This document shows, in pieces, positions 8,084 to 15,750 of a stretch of DNA of 64,000 nucleotides (its first letter is position 1; each line of letters opens with the position of its first letter). Origin of the DNA: JANMZR01 sp040385875 (GTDB lineage Bacteria > Bacteroidota > Bacteroidia > Cytophagales > Spirosomataceae). The translations under genes and the position numbers were made by a program. Where the stretch lies: contig JAZKGO010000010.1 in NCBI GenBank assembly GCA_040385875.1, positions 9,443 to 73,442 of the forward strand, read 5' to 3'. The notes below the pieces were generated by a model that saw nothing but the letters and a program-made list of their open reading frames with translations, had not been told where the DNA came from and ran no database searches.

Positions 8084-8878
8084 TTAAATCGAATCAATTG
8101 CTTTTCTAACAGAGCCGTGGATTTTTAGTAATTCAGCGGCTTTGTTTGGTTCGATTCCTGTAGCTTCCACCACCATATTTATGGCTCTGTTTACGAGCTT
8201 TTCGTTGGTCATTTGCATGTCTACCATTTTATTGCCTTTTACTCGGCCTAGTTGGATCATAACTGTGGTTGAAATCATGTTCAAAACCAACTTTTGAGCC
8301 GTTCCAGATTTCATGCGGGTGCTTCCCGTTACAAATTCTGGGCCAACTTCTACTTCTATAGGGAACTCAGCTTCGGCGGCAATTTTACTATTTGTATTGC
8401 ACACAATGCAACCAGTCAAAATTCCATTTTTCCTAGCCGTATTCAAACCGCCAATCACGTAAGGTGTTCTGCCTGAGGCGGCTATACCGATTACTACATC
8501 ATTTTTACCAATATTGAATTCTTTCAAATCCACCCAAGCTTGATTGAAATCGTCTTCAGCATTTTCAACTGCTTTTCTAATTGCTTTATCCCCACCAGCA
8601 ATTATTCCTACTACCCAATCAAACGGAACCCCAAATGTTGGTGGGCATTCAGAGGCATCCACAACACCCAGTCTACCGCTCGTTCCCGCCCCTATATAAA
8701 AAAGTCTACCACCTGTTTTCATTCTAACAACTATCTGATTTACAAGGGCTTCAATTTGTGGAATGGCCTTCTCAACAGCAAAAGCAACGGTTTTATCTTC
8801 TGAATTGATACCTTTCAAAAGTTCATTCACACTGCTATTTTCAAGATTATCGTGATTTGAGGGGGATTCGGTTAACAT
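8084..8878 (-). CDS. murQ: N-acetylmuramic acid 6-phosphate etherase
   Basis: 264 residues, slightly shorter than the ~300 of E. coli but usual for Bacteroidota. It carries the SIS sugar-isomerase fold with RLFYIGAGTSGRLGVVDASE (catalytic Glu near residue 77 within SECPP), a second acidic site in ENAEDDF and the TGSTRMKSGTAQKL signature. MurQ cleaves the lactyl ether of MurNAc-6-P to give GlcNAc-6-P in cell-wall recycling, in the cytosol. It follows the second kelch lipoprotein gene by 58 bases on the same strand, so it may be the last gene of that transcript. Confidence 0.93.
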   Translation of the reverse strand: MLTESPSNHDNLENSSVNELLKGINSEDKTVAFAVEKAIPQIEALVNQIVVRMKTGGRLFYIGAGTSGRLGVVDASECPPTFGVPFDWVVGIIAGGDKAIRKAVENAEDDFNQAWVDLKEFNIGKNDVVIGIAASGRTPYVIGGLNTARKNGILTGCIVCNTNSKIAAEAEFPIEVEVGPEFVTGSTRMKSGTAQKLVLNMISTTVMIQLGRVKGNKMVDMQMTNEKLVNRAINMVVEATGIEPNKAAELLKIHGSVRKAIDSI

Positions 8879-8936
8879 TTAGATGTTGGATTTTAGATGT
8901 TCGATTTCAGGAAACAACAATACAAAGATATTGAAT

Positions 8937-10241
8937 TTAATTGGTGAGGCGGAACATCCACGTATCGTTGGCGTTGTAATATTTTTCGGCGTTGGCTTCG
9001 GAAGCCCGGACTTGGTAACCACAATAGATTAAAGTATACTCGCCCATTTCGCTCGCCATTACCGCTATATTTCCAGCTCCTGGGTAGTTTGTAATAAACT
9101 TCCAATGATCAGTAGCTGGGTCATACTCCCAAATATCCGAAAGGCCTTTCACTGGCTTTGAATTTCGGCCCAAACCATAATAAATTTTATTTTTTAAACT
9201 GAAGAAAACACCATCTATTCTACCGTTGCCTGGGAAGCTTTTCTTTTGCGTCCATTTATCCTTAATATCATCATATTCAAATAGTTGCACTTCTTTTTCA
9301 TTCTTGTTTTCCGCTAAAATATACCCTTTTGTTTTGGTAGCAGCACCCAAAAAATCAAAATTTGGACCAATTTTTGGGAAGGGTTGGCGTTTAATAAATT
9401 GCTCCAATGAGAAGTAACTCCAAAATTTATCCGTATTATTTTCTTCTAATAAATAGGCATTTCTATTCAAGGAAAAATAGGCAATTGGGCCATCACCAAG
9501 TGGAAGCGGGTCCAAGTAATTTTGATTGTCGTACACCCAATACATATCTTTTAGGTAGATTTTGGCATTAGTTTGGCTGGCAAATCCTCCTCCCAAAAAA
9601 GCGGTGGGGCGAGTGAAATCCTTGCTCAAATTTAGGGTAAAAAAGAATGGCTCTTGCCTTGGCGAAAATTGCGGAAAGCTGAATTTCTCTTTCATCCAAG
9701 TATAATTATTATTGTAAGATGAACCGTTGTAATGTTTGAATTGCTCCCATTCATTGTATTGATTTAGCCTTAAAAAAGTAAGATTCTGGTCGTCTAATTT
9801 TGTGGCCACTCCTGTAAACTGCCCTTCATCAAATTCTAAATCACCTAATTTTTTCCAAATTTTTGAAGTTTCAACTATTACTTCAATTTCATTACTGTAT
9901 TTAATTTCATTTTTAATATTTTTCACAAAAGCTCTTACAAAAATTTTCGACCCCGATTTTAGCGTTGAAATTTTGGCATTGAATCGTGTGCCTCTATTAA
10001 TTTTACTAATTGTATTTTTCTGATTTTCTATCGTGGGGCTTGTCGTTTCCGCCCAAACTATTCCATATTCCACTTCTTCATTTAAATCGCTAGCAAGTAG
10101 GCTACCAGTCACTTCAACTTCGGAATTGCTTGACGCATAAGCTGTTGAAAGGTTGACTTCAGGCAATTTCTCCTCCACTTCAGGCTCTTTTTCTAAGCAA
10201 GAAAACAACAAAAGAAAAAATATGAATTGTATTTTTCGCAT
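8937..10241 (-). CDS. Kelch-repeat outer-envelope lipoprotein 2
   Basis: 434 residues starting with a lipoprotein signal peptide (lipobox L-F-S-C, Cys near 15). Residues ~25-120 form an Ig/FN3-like domain, followed by kelch-type repeats with phrases such as KNKIYYGLGRNSKPVKGLSD, IWEYDPATDHWKFI and NYPGAGNIAVMASE. Kelch lipoproteins of this shape accompany DUF4249/TonB receptor systems in Bacteroidota and are thought to be surface or periplasmic; ligand unknown. Only 5 bases separate it from lipoprotein 1, a clear paralogue. Confidence 0.8.
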   Translation of the reverse strand: MRKIQFIFFLLLFSCLEKEPEVEEKLPEVNLSTAYASSNSEVEVTGSLLASDLNEEVEYGIVWAETTSPTIENQKNTISKINRGTRFNAKISTLKSGSKIFVRAFVKNIKNEIKYSNEIEVIVETSKIWKKLGDLEFDEGQFTGVATKLDDQNLTFLRLNQYNEWEQFKHYNGSSYNNNYTWMKEKFSFPQFSPRQEPFFFTLNLSKDFTRPTAFLGGGFASQTNAKIYLKDMYWVYDNQNYLDPLPLGDGPIAYFSLNRNAYLLEENNTDKFWSYFSLEQFIKRQPFPKIGPNFDFLGAATKTKGYILAENKNEKEVQLFEYDDIKDKWTQKKSFPGNGRIDGVFFSLKNKIYYGLGRNSKPVKGLSDIWEYDPATDHWKFITNYPGAGNIAVMASEMGEYTLIYCGYQVRASEANAEKYYNANDTWMFRLTN

Positions 10242-10246
10242 AGTAA

Positions 10247-11545
10247 TTAAGGCCTAAACTCCCAAAAATCATAAGCCATAAACTTTCTTGAAGTGCCAAT
10301 ATTGGTCAAAATAGAAGAATAACCCATACCAATGAAAACAGAATTCTCCTTTCGCACAAAAGCAATATTTGTACTTCCTGAGCCTGGATAATTAGCGATT
10401 TGAGTCCAAGTTTTCGCAGTTAAATCAAATTCCCATATGTCTTTTAAGCCATTTTCAGTTATTTTTTGCTCGCCCAAGCCAAAATAAACTTTATTTTTTA
10501 TGGAAAATAGTACACCTCCAGTTCTATCTGGACCAGGAAAATCGTTCAATTGCTGCCAATTGTCTGTTTTGAATTCATAAAAATATACTTTCAATTTGGA
10601 ATCATTTCCTAAAGCATTTTCTAAAATCACAAGCCCATTTCCGTCAGCACGAGTTGCTTTTATATTGGTAAAATTGGCGAAAGGCGGGCTTTTCATTTTT
10701 TCCCAGAGAAAGTTTTCCTCATTAAAAGCATGCATATTTGGGCTGGCTTTCACCTCAATCACAAAGCCTTTATTTCCCGCACCAAATGCTACGGCAGGCA
10801 CATCAGCTCCAGGATAATTTCCAATTGTTGGATAGGTGCTGGTTGATGCTTTTTTTAGAAATTTCTTTTTGCCATTAATAGAGTTTTCTATTTGATAACC
10901 ACCGCCCGTAAAAAAGTCGAACTTACCAGATGCATATTCAATATCAGCAGTAAATTGATCATAAACCATTAATTTTGAATCGTTTACATTCCCTGACCAG
11001 AACTTGGCTGCATCGTTAAATACAAAATCATAGGATTCTTCTACACCATTTAACTTTCGCTTGAAAGTGGGGATGGTATTATTTTGCAAGTAGGCAATTG
11101 GCAAATTGATGATGTCTTTAATACGTGGAATATCTTGCAACCGGTACCAACCTTTCGCAATCACTGGCTCATAAATAAAATCCTTGCTGTAAACAGCTGC
11201 CCCATTTACACGCATATAACCTCTTATATAATACTTTGTATTGGGTTTTACATTCAATATTTGCTCCACAAATGGACCTTCTTCTTTTGAATTATTACCA
11301 GAATATTGGTAATTATCTGTAATAACTGGTGCAGGTTTTTCTGACCAACAAATTCCAAATTCTTCCTTGTTTACACTCGAAGGATTTATGGTTTCGCAGT
11401 TTACTTCTATTGTTGTTCCGTTTGGTTTTAAATAAGCTGTTGACACAAATATCTCAGGATCAATGAATTGCAATGCCTCTTTTTCTTCACAGGAGAGGAA
11501 GGTTATGGTAAATACAAGAAATATGATGTTAAATATTTTTGACAT
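10247..11545 (-). CDS. Kelch-repeat outer-envelope lipoprotein 1
   Basis: Start set at 11545 (MSKIFN), which gives a clean lipoprotein leader with lipobox F-L-S-C; the longer frame upstream overlaps the DUF4249 gene. The layout matches the next gene: an N-terminal Ig/FN3-like domain with TKYYIRGY, then kelch repeats with NKVYFGLGEQ, KDIWEFDLTAKTWTQI and NYPGSG. It starts 13 bases after the DUF4249 stop and ends 5 before its paralogue, so the three lipoproteins are almost certainly co-transcribed. Confidence 0.8.
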   Translation of the reverse strand: MSKIFNIIFLVFTITFLSCEEKEALQFIDPEIFVSTAYLKPNGTTIEVNCETINPSSVNKEEFGICWSEKPAPVITDNYQYSGNNSKEEGPFVEQILNVKPNTKYYIRGYMRVNGAAVYSKDFIYEPVIAKGWYRLQDIPRIKDIINLPIAYLQNNTIPTFKRKLNGVEESYDFVFNDAAKFWSGNVNDSKLMVYDQFTADIEYASGKFDFFTGGGYQIENSINGKKKFLKKASTSTYPTIGNYPGADVPAVAFGAGNKGFVIEVKASPNMHAFNEENFLWEKMKSPPFANFTNIKATRADGNGLVILENALGNDSKLKVYFYEFKTDNWQQLNDFPGPDRTGGVLFSIKNKVYFGLGEQKITENGLKDIWEFDLTAKTWTQIANYPGSGSTNIAFVRKENSVFIGMGYSSILTNIGTSRKFMAYDFWEFRP

Positions 11546-11558
11546 TATTTTTACACAT

Positions 11559-12587
11559 TTACTCCCACCCAGAAGGCCTATCCAAAGTACCATTTGTAAA
11601 TGCTCTACGGCAGTCGCCCAATGGAATTAAATCGGGGTTGCCAGTTACTGATACATCTATGGGAATCGTAAGCTTTTTCTTTGATATGGAAGATACGCTA
11701 AAATACCCCAAAGCGATGTCGGTTGGATCGGTTTCGTTTACCAAGTTCCCTTCAATTGGTGCAGGTTGCGGATCGAAAATAGTACCTACCCGCTTACGTT
11801 GCTCCTCGTACAAGCTCCAAAAAGTATAGGCATCTTTGCTTAACGAGTATTGCGTAACCTCTATAAAATGATTGCCAATTGCCCTGATTGGCGACAAAAA
11901 CACAGGTACTTTTTTAATGAAATTACCATTTATAGAGGCATCGGAATAAAGCAAAACTTGCGGATAATCAGTTGGCACCCAGCAAAATTGGTAGCAAATA
12001 GTTGGGCCAAATGCACTACAAAGTGCCCCTGTACTTTCCCAGCGACTATACCCATAAGCCGACCATCGATAAAAATTTTGCTGCTCACCTGGGTCTTTTG
12101 TGTCCAAAAATACCTGATAGGCATCTGTTTGGTTGTTGGCAACAATATTTTTGAATTCATAAGATAAATTCAAAATCGGGGCAACTTCATTCATCCGCTC
12201 AGGTTTGGTGGAATATTTATCGCCCGAAGGCAAGGTTACTTCCAATTTATACGAATAACCAATCGTGCCTACAAAAGAGGGATCGATTGTACGGTAGGTC
12301 CCAAGCTCCAATACATCTTGTTTTAAATCTGTTTTTCGGCCTCTATCATCTTTAATGGTTACTTTTGCACCGTTTAAGGCTAAGTTGGCGGGTGTGGCAA
12401 GCGAGTTTTGGTATTTTCCTGTAAATGATAACTTCACGACGTACTGCGTATTTTCATTCGTAATCAGTCCGTCAATCACAAGTTTTGGCTTTTCCACTCG
12501 AATTGGCAGCTCAATTTCATCGATACAAGAAACAAGGCCACCAGATAATAGCATTAATAATAAAAACTTCACAGTATTCTTTTTCAT
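11559..12587 (-). CDS. DUF4249 family lipoprotein
   Basis: Start at 12587 (MKKNTVKF) gives a lipoprotein signal with lipobox L-V-S-C; the ATG at 12617 would add ten polar residues. The order CIDEIELPIRVEKPKLVIDGLITNE at the mature N-terminus, then an Ig-like carboxypeptidase-regulatory-type section and a long C-terminal part, is the DUF4249 family pattern. Such proteins are encoded directly after a TonB receptor, as here (stop 12682), and are regarded as surface partner lipoproteins of it. A hairpin leader lies immediately upstream (12616-12676). Substrate unknown. Confidence 0.82.
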   Translation of the reverse strand: MKKNTVKFLLLMLLSGGLVSCIDEIELPIRVEKPKLVIDGLITNENTQYVVKLSFTGKYQNSLATPANLALNGAKVTIKDDRGRKTDLKQDVLELGTYRTIDPSFVGTIGYSYKLEVTLPSGDKYSTKPERMNEVAPILNLSYEFKNIVANNQTDAYQVFLDTKDPGEQQNFYRWSAYGYSRWESTGALCSAFGPTICYQFCWVPTDYPQVLLYSDASINGNFIKKVPVFLSPIRAIGNHFIEVTQYSLSKDAYTFWSLYEEQRKRVGTIFDPQPAPIEGNLVNETDPTDIALGYFSVSSISKKKLTIPIDVSVTGNPDLIPLGDCRRAFTNGTLDRPSGWE

Positions 12588-12615
12588 GAATAGATAGTTG
12601 ATTTTTAATTGCCTC

Positions 12616-12676
12616 ATGGAATCGCCAATTTATTTATAGTGCGGCTTGCATGTGCTTTTGTTTGTGGCGATTTCAT
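12616..12676 (-). repeat. Shared leader hairpin, copy 1
   Basis: Arms ATGGAATCGCCA (12616-12627) and TGGCGATTTCAT (12665-12676) pair at 11 of 12 positions and enclose 37 bases. The same arms, with an unrelated loop, recur at 23395-23453, again just before a secreted-protein gene on the same strand. Similarity between the copies continues through the A-rich leader to the ATG of each gene. Confidence 0.65.
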
Positions 12677-12681
12677 CGAGC

Positions 12682-15039
12682 CTAAAAGTTTTTATTAAAA
12701 GTAAGTGAAGGTATAATCGAGCCAAAAACCGATAGCCTATACGAGCGTGTGATTCTATTATAACTGGTAAAATAGATTGAATACGGATTTTTTCGGGCAT
12801 AAAGATTATAAAATGACAACACCCAAATGCTGTATTTTTTCTGTTCTTTCACTTTACGGGTATCAAACGAAAGCGACAAATCCATGCGATGGTAATCTGG
12901 AATTCTATCAATATTTCTTCGTGAATAATTGATAACCGGCAGACCATTAAAGCGATACGAGCCATCAGGATAGGTAGCGGGACGGCCAGAAGTGTACACA
13001 AAATTGCCAGAAAGATTAAAACCATAACCCAAATTGTGCAAAACCGAGGCTGTAAAATTATGCGGCCGGTCGTAGTTAGCTGGAAACCATCTGCCACCAT
13101 TTACCGCTTCAATAGGAAAAGGAGTAACAATTTTGGTCAAAGACCGTGAATAAGTGTAACTAATAATCCCCGTAAAATCACCCTTATTTTTCTTAATACT
13201 CGTTTCCAAACCATAAGCTCTACCAATTGCCGCCAAAAGTGCAGTTTCCAAAAGTGGGTTTTTTGAAAGTCTCGCACCTTTTTTATAGTCAACCAAATCT
13301 GTCAAATCTTTAAAATAGCCTTCCACCGCAAACTCATAAATATTGTCTGTAGAATTTCTGAAAATTCCCATCGAATATTGGTCTGCAATTTGTGGCGGAA
13401 TGTAAGTATCGGCCAATTTCCAATAGTCAATTGGTGATATTGCCGTGGTGTTTGAAATCAAATTCAAATATTGGCGCATTTTGTTGTAGCTGAATTTTAT
13501 AGAAGTTTGTTCGCCTAATCCAATTTTTAAAGAAATTCTTGGCTCCAAACCGCCATAACTTTTTATAACTTTATTGCTGGCAAAAAGGGTAGAATCGGTA
13601 ATATTTTCGGGCAATCTGGGCTGATCGGAGCCGTAGTTATAAACCGTTTTTGGCCCTAAATTCTGGTAAAAAGAATAACGAATCCCAGCTGAGAGTGTAA
13701 TAATTTCGTTGAAAATATATTCCCCACTTGCAAAAACTGCCCCTTCATTGGCCTTTTCGGTAGCTAATTTTTCATAAATAATATTCGAATTCGATGCATT
13801 TGGTTTTTGGTCGGAAGGCGAAACATCGTATCGAATAATATTTGCTCCAAATTCACCTTTTATTTTCACATTTGGTGTGTAAAAAAGTGCCGTTTTAGCT
13901 TCTTTATGAGAAATCGCCGAATTCAATAAAAACTCATTTTCTGCTTTCAAACCAATTACATCAAAATCATAATTACTCATAAACACAGCCGTATTGAGAG
14001 ATAATTTATTGGAAATTACTCTATTCCATTGCAAATTGGCCTGAGTCATGTTCCAAGAATAGGCAGTATCTTCTGGAAATTTGAAGTCATCAAACGAGCG
14101 ATAACCTGAAAGAGTAAACCGATTTTTATCGTTGTATTTATAGGAAAGTTTTCCATTAAAATCATAAAAAAACGCACGGCTGTCGCCAATTGGAGGTGGA
14201 AAATTTTTAATAGCTACATTGGGGTAAGCAATTCTACCAGCCAATACAAAATTGAGTTTGTTTTTAATAATTGGCCCATCGACCACCAAACGGGATGAAA
14301 TTGTGCCCATACCAACCGAGTATTTCACCTTTTCGTCGTTACCCACTTTGGTATTCATGGCCAAAAGTGCCGACAACCTACCACCACTTGATGCTGGTAC
14401 ACCGCCTTTATAAAGGGTAACATCTTGCACCACATCAGAATTGATACTTGTAAAAAAACCTAGTAAATGCGAAGTGTTAAAAAGTGGAACGCCGTCTAAA
14501 GTCACCAAATTTTGATCTACCTTACCTCCACGCACATTAAGCCCACCAGCCCCCTCGCCTACTGTGGTTACACCTGGTTGTAGCGTCAATGCTTTGATAA
14601 TATCTGACTCACCAAACACAACTGGTATTTTTCGTAAATTGGTCATATTGAGCTTTATAGAGCCCATTTCTACATCTTTTACGTTGGCATCTTCCCTCCT
14701 ACCTTTAATAATTACTTCGTCAAAATCCTTGATTTCTTCGGCGAGTTCCAAATCCAAAACTAAATCATCCGTTAGTTTTATAAGTCTCGTCTTTTTATAA
14801 TATCCTACTGCTGTGGCCGTTAAAAAATATTCTCCAAAAGGAAGTGTGATTGAATATTGGCCATTTTCATTGGTTTTCGTTCCTCTATTGCCAGGCGAGA
14901 TTACTATGTTTACACCAAAAATTGGTTTTTTGGTAGTTGCATCGAGAATGGTACCTTCTATTTTAGCTCTTGCAAATGAGCTTACAGTAGTAATTAATAT
15001 AATGCAAGCGATAAATGATGCTTTTAATACAATTTTCAA
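12682..15039 (-). CDS. TonB-dependent receptor with carboxypeptidase-regulatory N-terminus
   Basis: 785 residues. A signal peptide (to about residue 25) is followed by a CarboxypepD_reg-like domain (KIEGTILDATTKKPIFGVNI, about 25-110), a plug domain with VRGGKVDQNLVTLDGVPLFN, and a 22-strand barrel ending in the terminal aromatic strand SLTFNKNF. It would import a large ligand across the outer membrane using TonB energy; no ligand is evident. It heads the unit receptor - DUF4249 - kelch 1 - kelch 2 - murQ. Divergent from blaI across 302 bases. Confidence 0.88.
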   Translation of the reverse strand: MKIVLKASFIACIILITTVSSFARAKIEGTILDATTKKPIFGVNIVISPGNRGTKTNENGQYSITLPFGEYFLTATAVGYYKKTRLIKLTDDLVLDLELAEEIKDFDEVIIKGRREDANVKDVEMGSIKLNMTNLRKIPVVFGESDIIKALTLQPGVTTVGEGAGGLNVRGGKVDQNLVTLDGVPLFNTSHLLGFFTSINSDVVQDVTLYKGGVPASSGGRLSALLAMNTKVGNDEKVKYSVGMGTISSRLVVDGPIIKNKLNFVLAGRIAYPNVAIKNFPPPIGDSRAFFYDFNGKLSYKYNDKNRFTLSGYRSFDDFKFPEDTAYSWNMTQANLQWNRVISNKLSLNTAVFMSNYDFDVIGLKAENEFLLNSAISHKEAKTALFYTPNVKIKGEFGANIIRYDVSPSDQKPNASNSNIIYEKLATEKANEGAVFASGEYIFNEIITLSAGIRYSFYQNLGPKTVYNYGSDQPRLPENITDSTLFASNKVIKSYGGLEPRISLKIGLGEQTSIKFSYNKMRQYLNLISNTTAISPIDYWKLADTYIPPQIADQYSMGIFRNSTDNIYEFAVEGYFKDLTDLVDYKKGARLSKNPLLETALLAAIGRAYGLETSIKKNKGDFTGIISYTYSRSLTKIVTPFPIEAVNGGRWFPANYDRPHNFTASVLHNLGYGFNLSGNFVYTSGRPATYPDGSYRFNGLPVINYSRRNIDRIPDYHRMDLSLSFDTRKVKEQKKYSIWVLSFYNLYARKNPYSIYFTSYNRITRSYRLSVFGSIIPSLTFNKNF

Positions 15040-15222
15040 ACTATAGTTTTGTTTTTTGACCCCTCAGGAATATCGAAAATATAGCAATTATTTAGTATTA
15101 CCAAATAATGAGAATCTTTTAACTTGTAAATTCTATGAATGCAATCTTTTAATCGTCGGACGGTAATCGATATTTCTTTTATTTTGAATATTTATAATTT
15201 ATTAGTTGGTACCAAAATTATT

Positions 15223-15238
15223 TACGAAAATATTCGTA
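15223..15238. promoter_or_regulatory. BlaI-type operator 1
   Basis: TACGAA-aata-TTCGTA, perfect 6-base arms. It is the most upstream of three like sites; its centre is 30 bases from operator 2. Confidence 0.75.
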
Positions 15239-15244
15239 GAAAAA

Positions 15245-15276
15245 TTTGGTTATACGAAATTATTCGTATAAGTTTG
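15245..15276 (+). promoter_or_regulatory. blaI promoter (-33 TTTG, -7 TAAGTTTG)
   Basis: TTTG at 15245-15248 and TAAGTTTG at 15269-15276 match the Bacteroidota sigma-ABfrA consensus TTTG / TAnnTTTG, separated by 20 bases. Operator 2 fills the spacer and operator 3 begins one base after the -7 element, so bound repressor would block this promoter. Confidence 0.75.
15251..15270. promoter_or_regulatory. BlaI-type operator 2
   Basis: TATACGAA-atta-TTCGTATA, perfect 8-base arms, located between the -33 and -7 elements of the blaI promoter. Confidence 0.8.
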
Positions 15277-15294
15277 TTACGAAATATTTCGTAA
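15277..15294. promoter_or_regulatory. BlaI-type operator 3
   Basis: TTACGAAATATTTCGTAA is a perfect 18-base palindrome placed over the expected transcription start, with its centre 25 bases from operator 2. Confidence 0.8.
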
Positions 15295-15341
15295 GTAATG
15301 AACGTTGCTTTGTATGAAGCTCAATAATTAAAATTAAAAAA

Positions 15342-15725
15342 ATGAATACAACACTCAAACCAACCGAATCGGAGCTTGAAATTTTGCAAATATTATGGCA
15401 AAAAGAGGGCTCAACGGTGCGTGAAGTAAACGATATTTTGAACCAAACTAAAGACGTTGGTTATACCACCACGTTAAAACTCATGCAAATAATGAATGAA
15501 AAAGGTATATTATCTCGTGATGAAGAGAATCGCACGCATATATACCATGCTCAAATTACGGAATCAGAAACTCAAAAAATGCTATTGAACAAATTTGTGG
15601 ATAGCACCTTCCGTGGCTCTGCTATGAAATTGGTAATGCAAGCTTTGGGCAATCATGATGCCACTAAAGAAGAGCTCGACAACCTGAAAAAATTAATACA
15701 AAATATTGAAAACAATGGCCAGTAA
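15342..15725 (+). CDS. BlaI/MecI/CopY family repressor
   Basis: 127 residues with the BlaI/MecI winged helix: PTESELEILQILW at the N-terminus, VREVNDIL and the recognition segment DVGYTTTLKLMQIMNEKG, then a C-terminal dimerisation helix. Family members repress a beta-lactamase or envelope-stress operon until cleaved after activation of the partner M56 sensor protease. The partner follows 25 bases later, and three palindromes sit over this gene's promoter, so autoregulation is strongly suggested. No beta-lactamase gene is nearby. Confidence 0.9.
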   Translation: MNTTLKPTESELEILQILWQKEGSTVREVNDILNQTKDVGYTTTLKLMQIMNEKGILSRDEENRTHIYHAQITESETQKMLLNKFVDSTFRGSAMKLVMQALGNHDATKEELDNLKKLIQNIENNGQ

Positions 15726-15750
15726 TGGTGTAAAAATCAAAAAATAAAAA

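Larger units (their letters stand above)
15040..15341. promoter_or_regulatory. Divergent intergenic region, TonB receptor / blaI
   Basis: This 302-base AT-rich spacer holds the blaI promoter and three operators (listed separately) in its right third. The left two thirds, presumably with the receptor promoter on the reverse strand, show no element I can name with confidence. Confidence 0.6.

Noticed and set aside
11546..11593. Upstream start for kelch lipoprotein 1
   Set aside because: It would overlap the DUF4249 gene and bury the lipoprotein signal.
12849..13100. Antisense and other-frame ORFs of 60-130 codons inside the TonB receptor, nasA, susC and others
   Set aside because: They lie wholly within strong genes, lack domain features and have poor start contexts.
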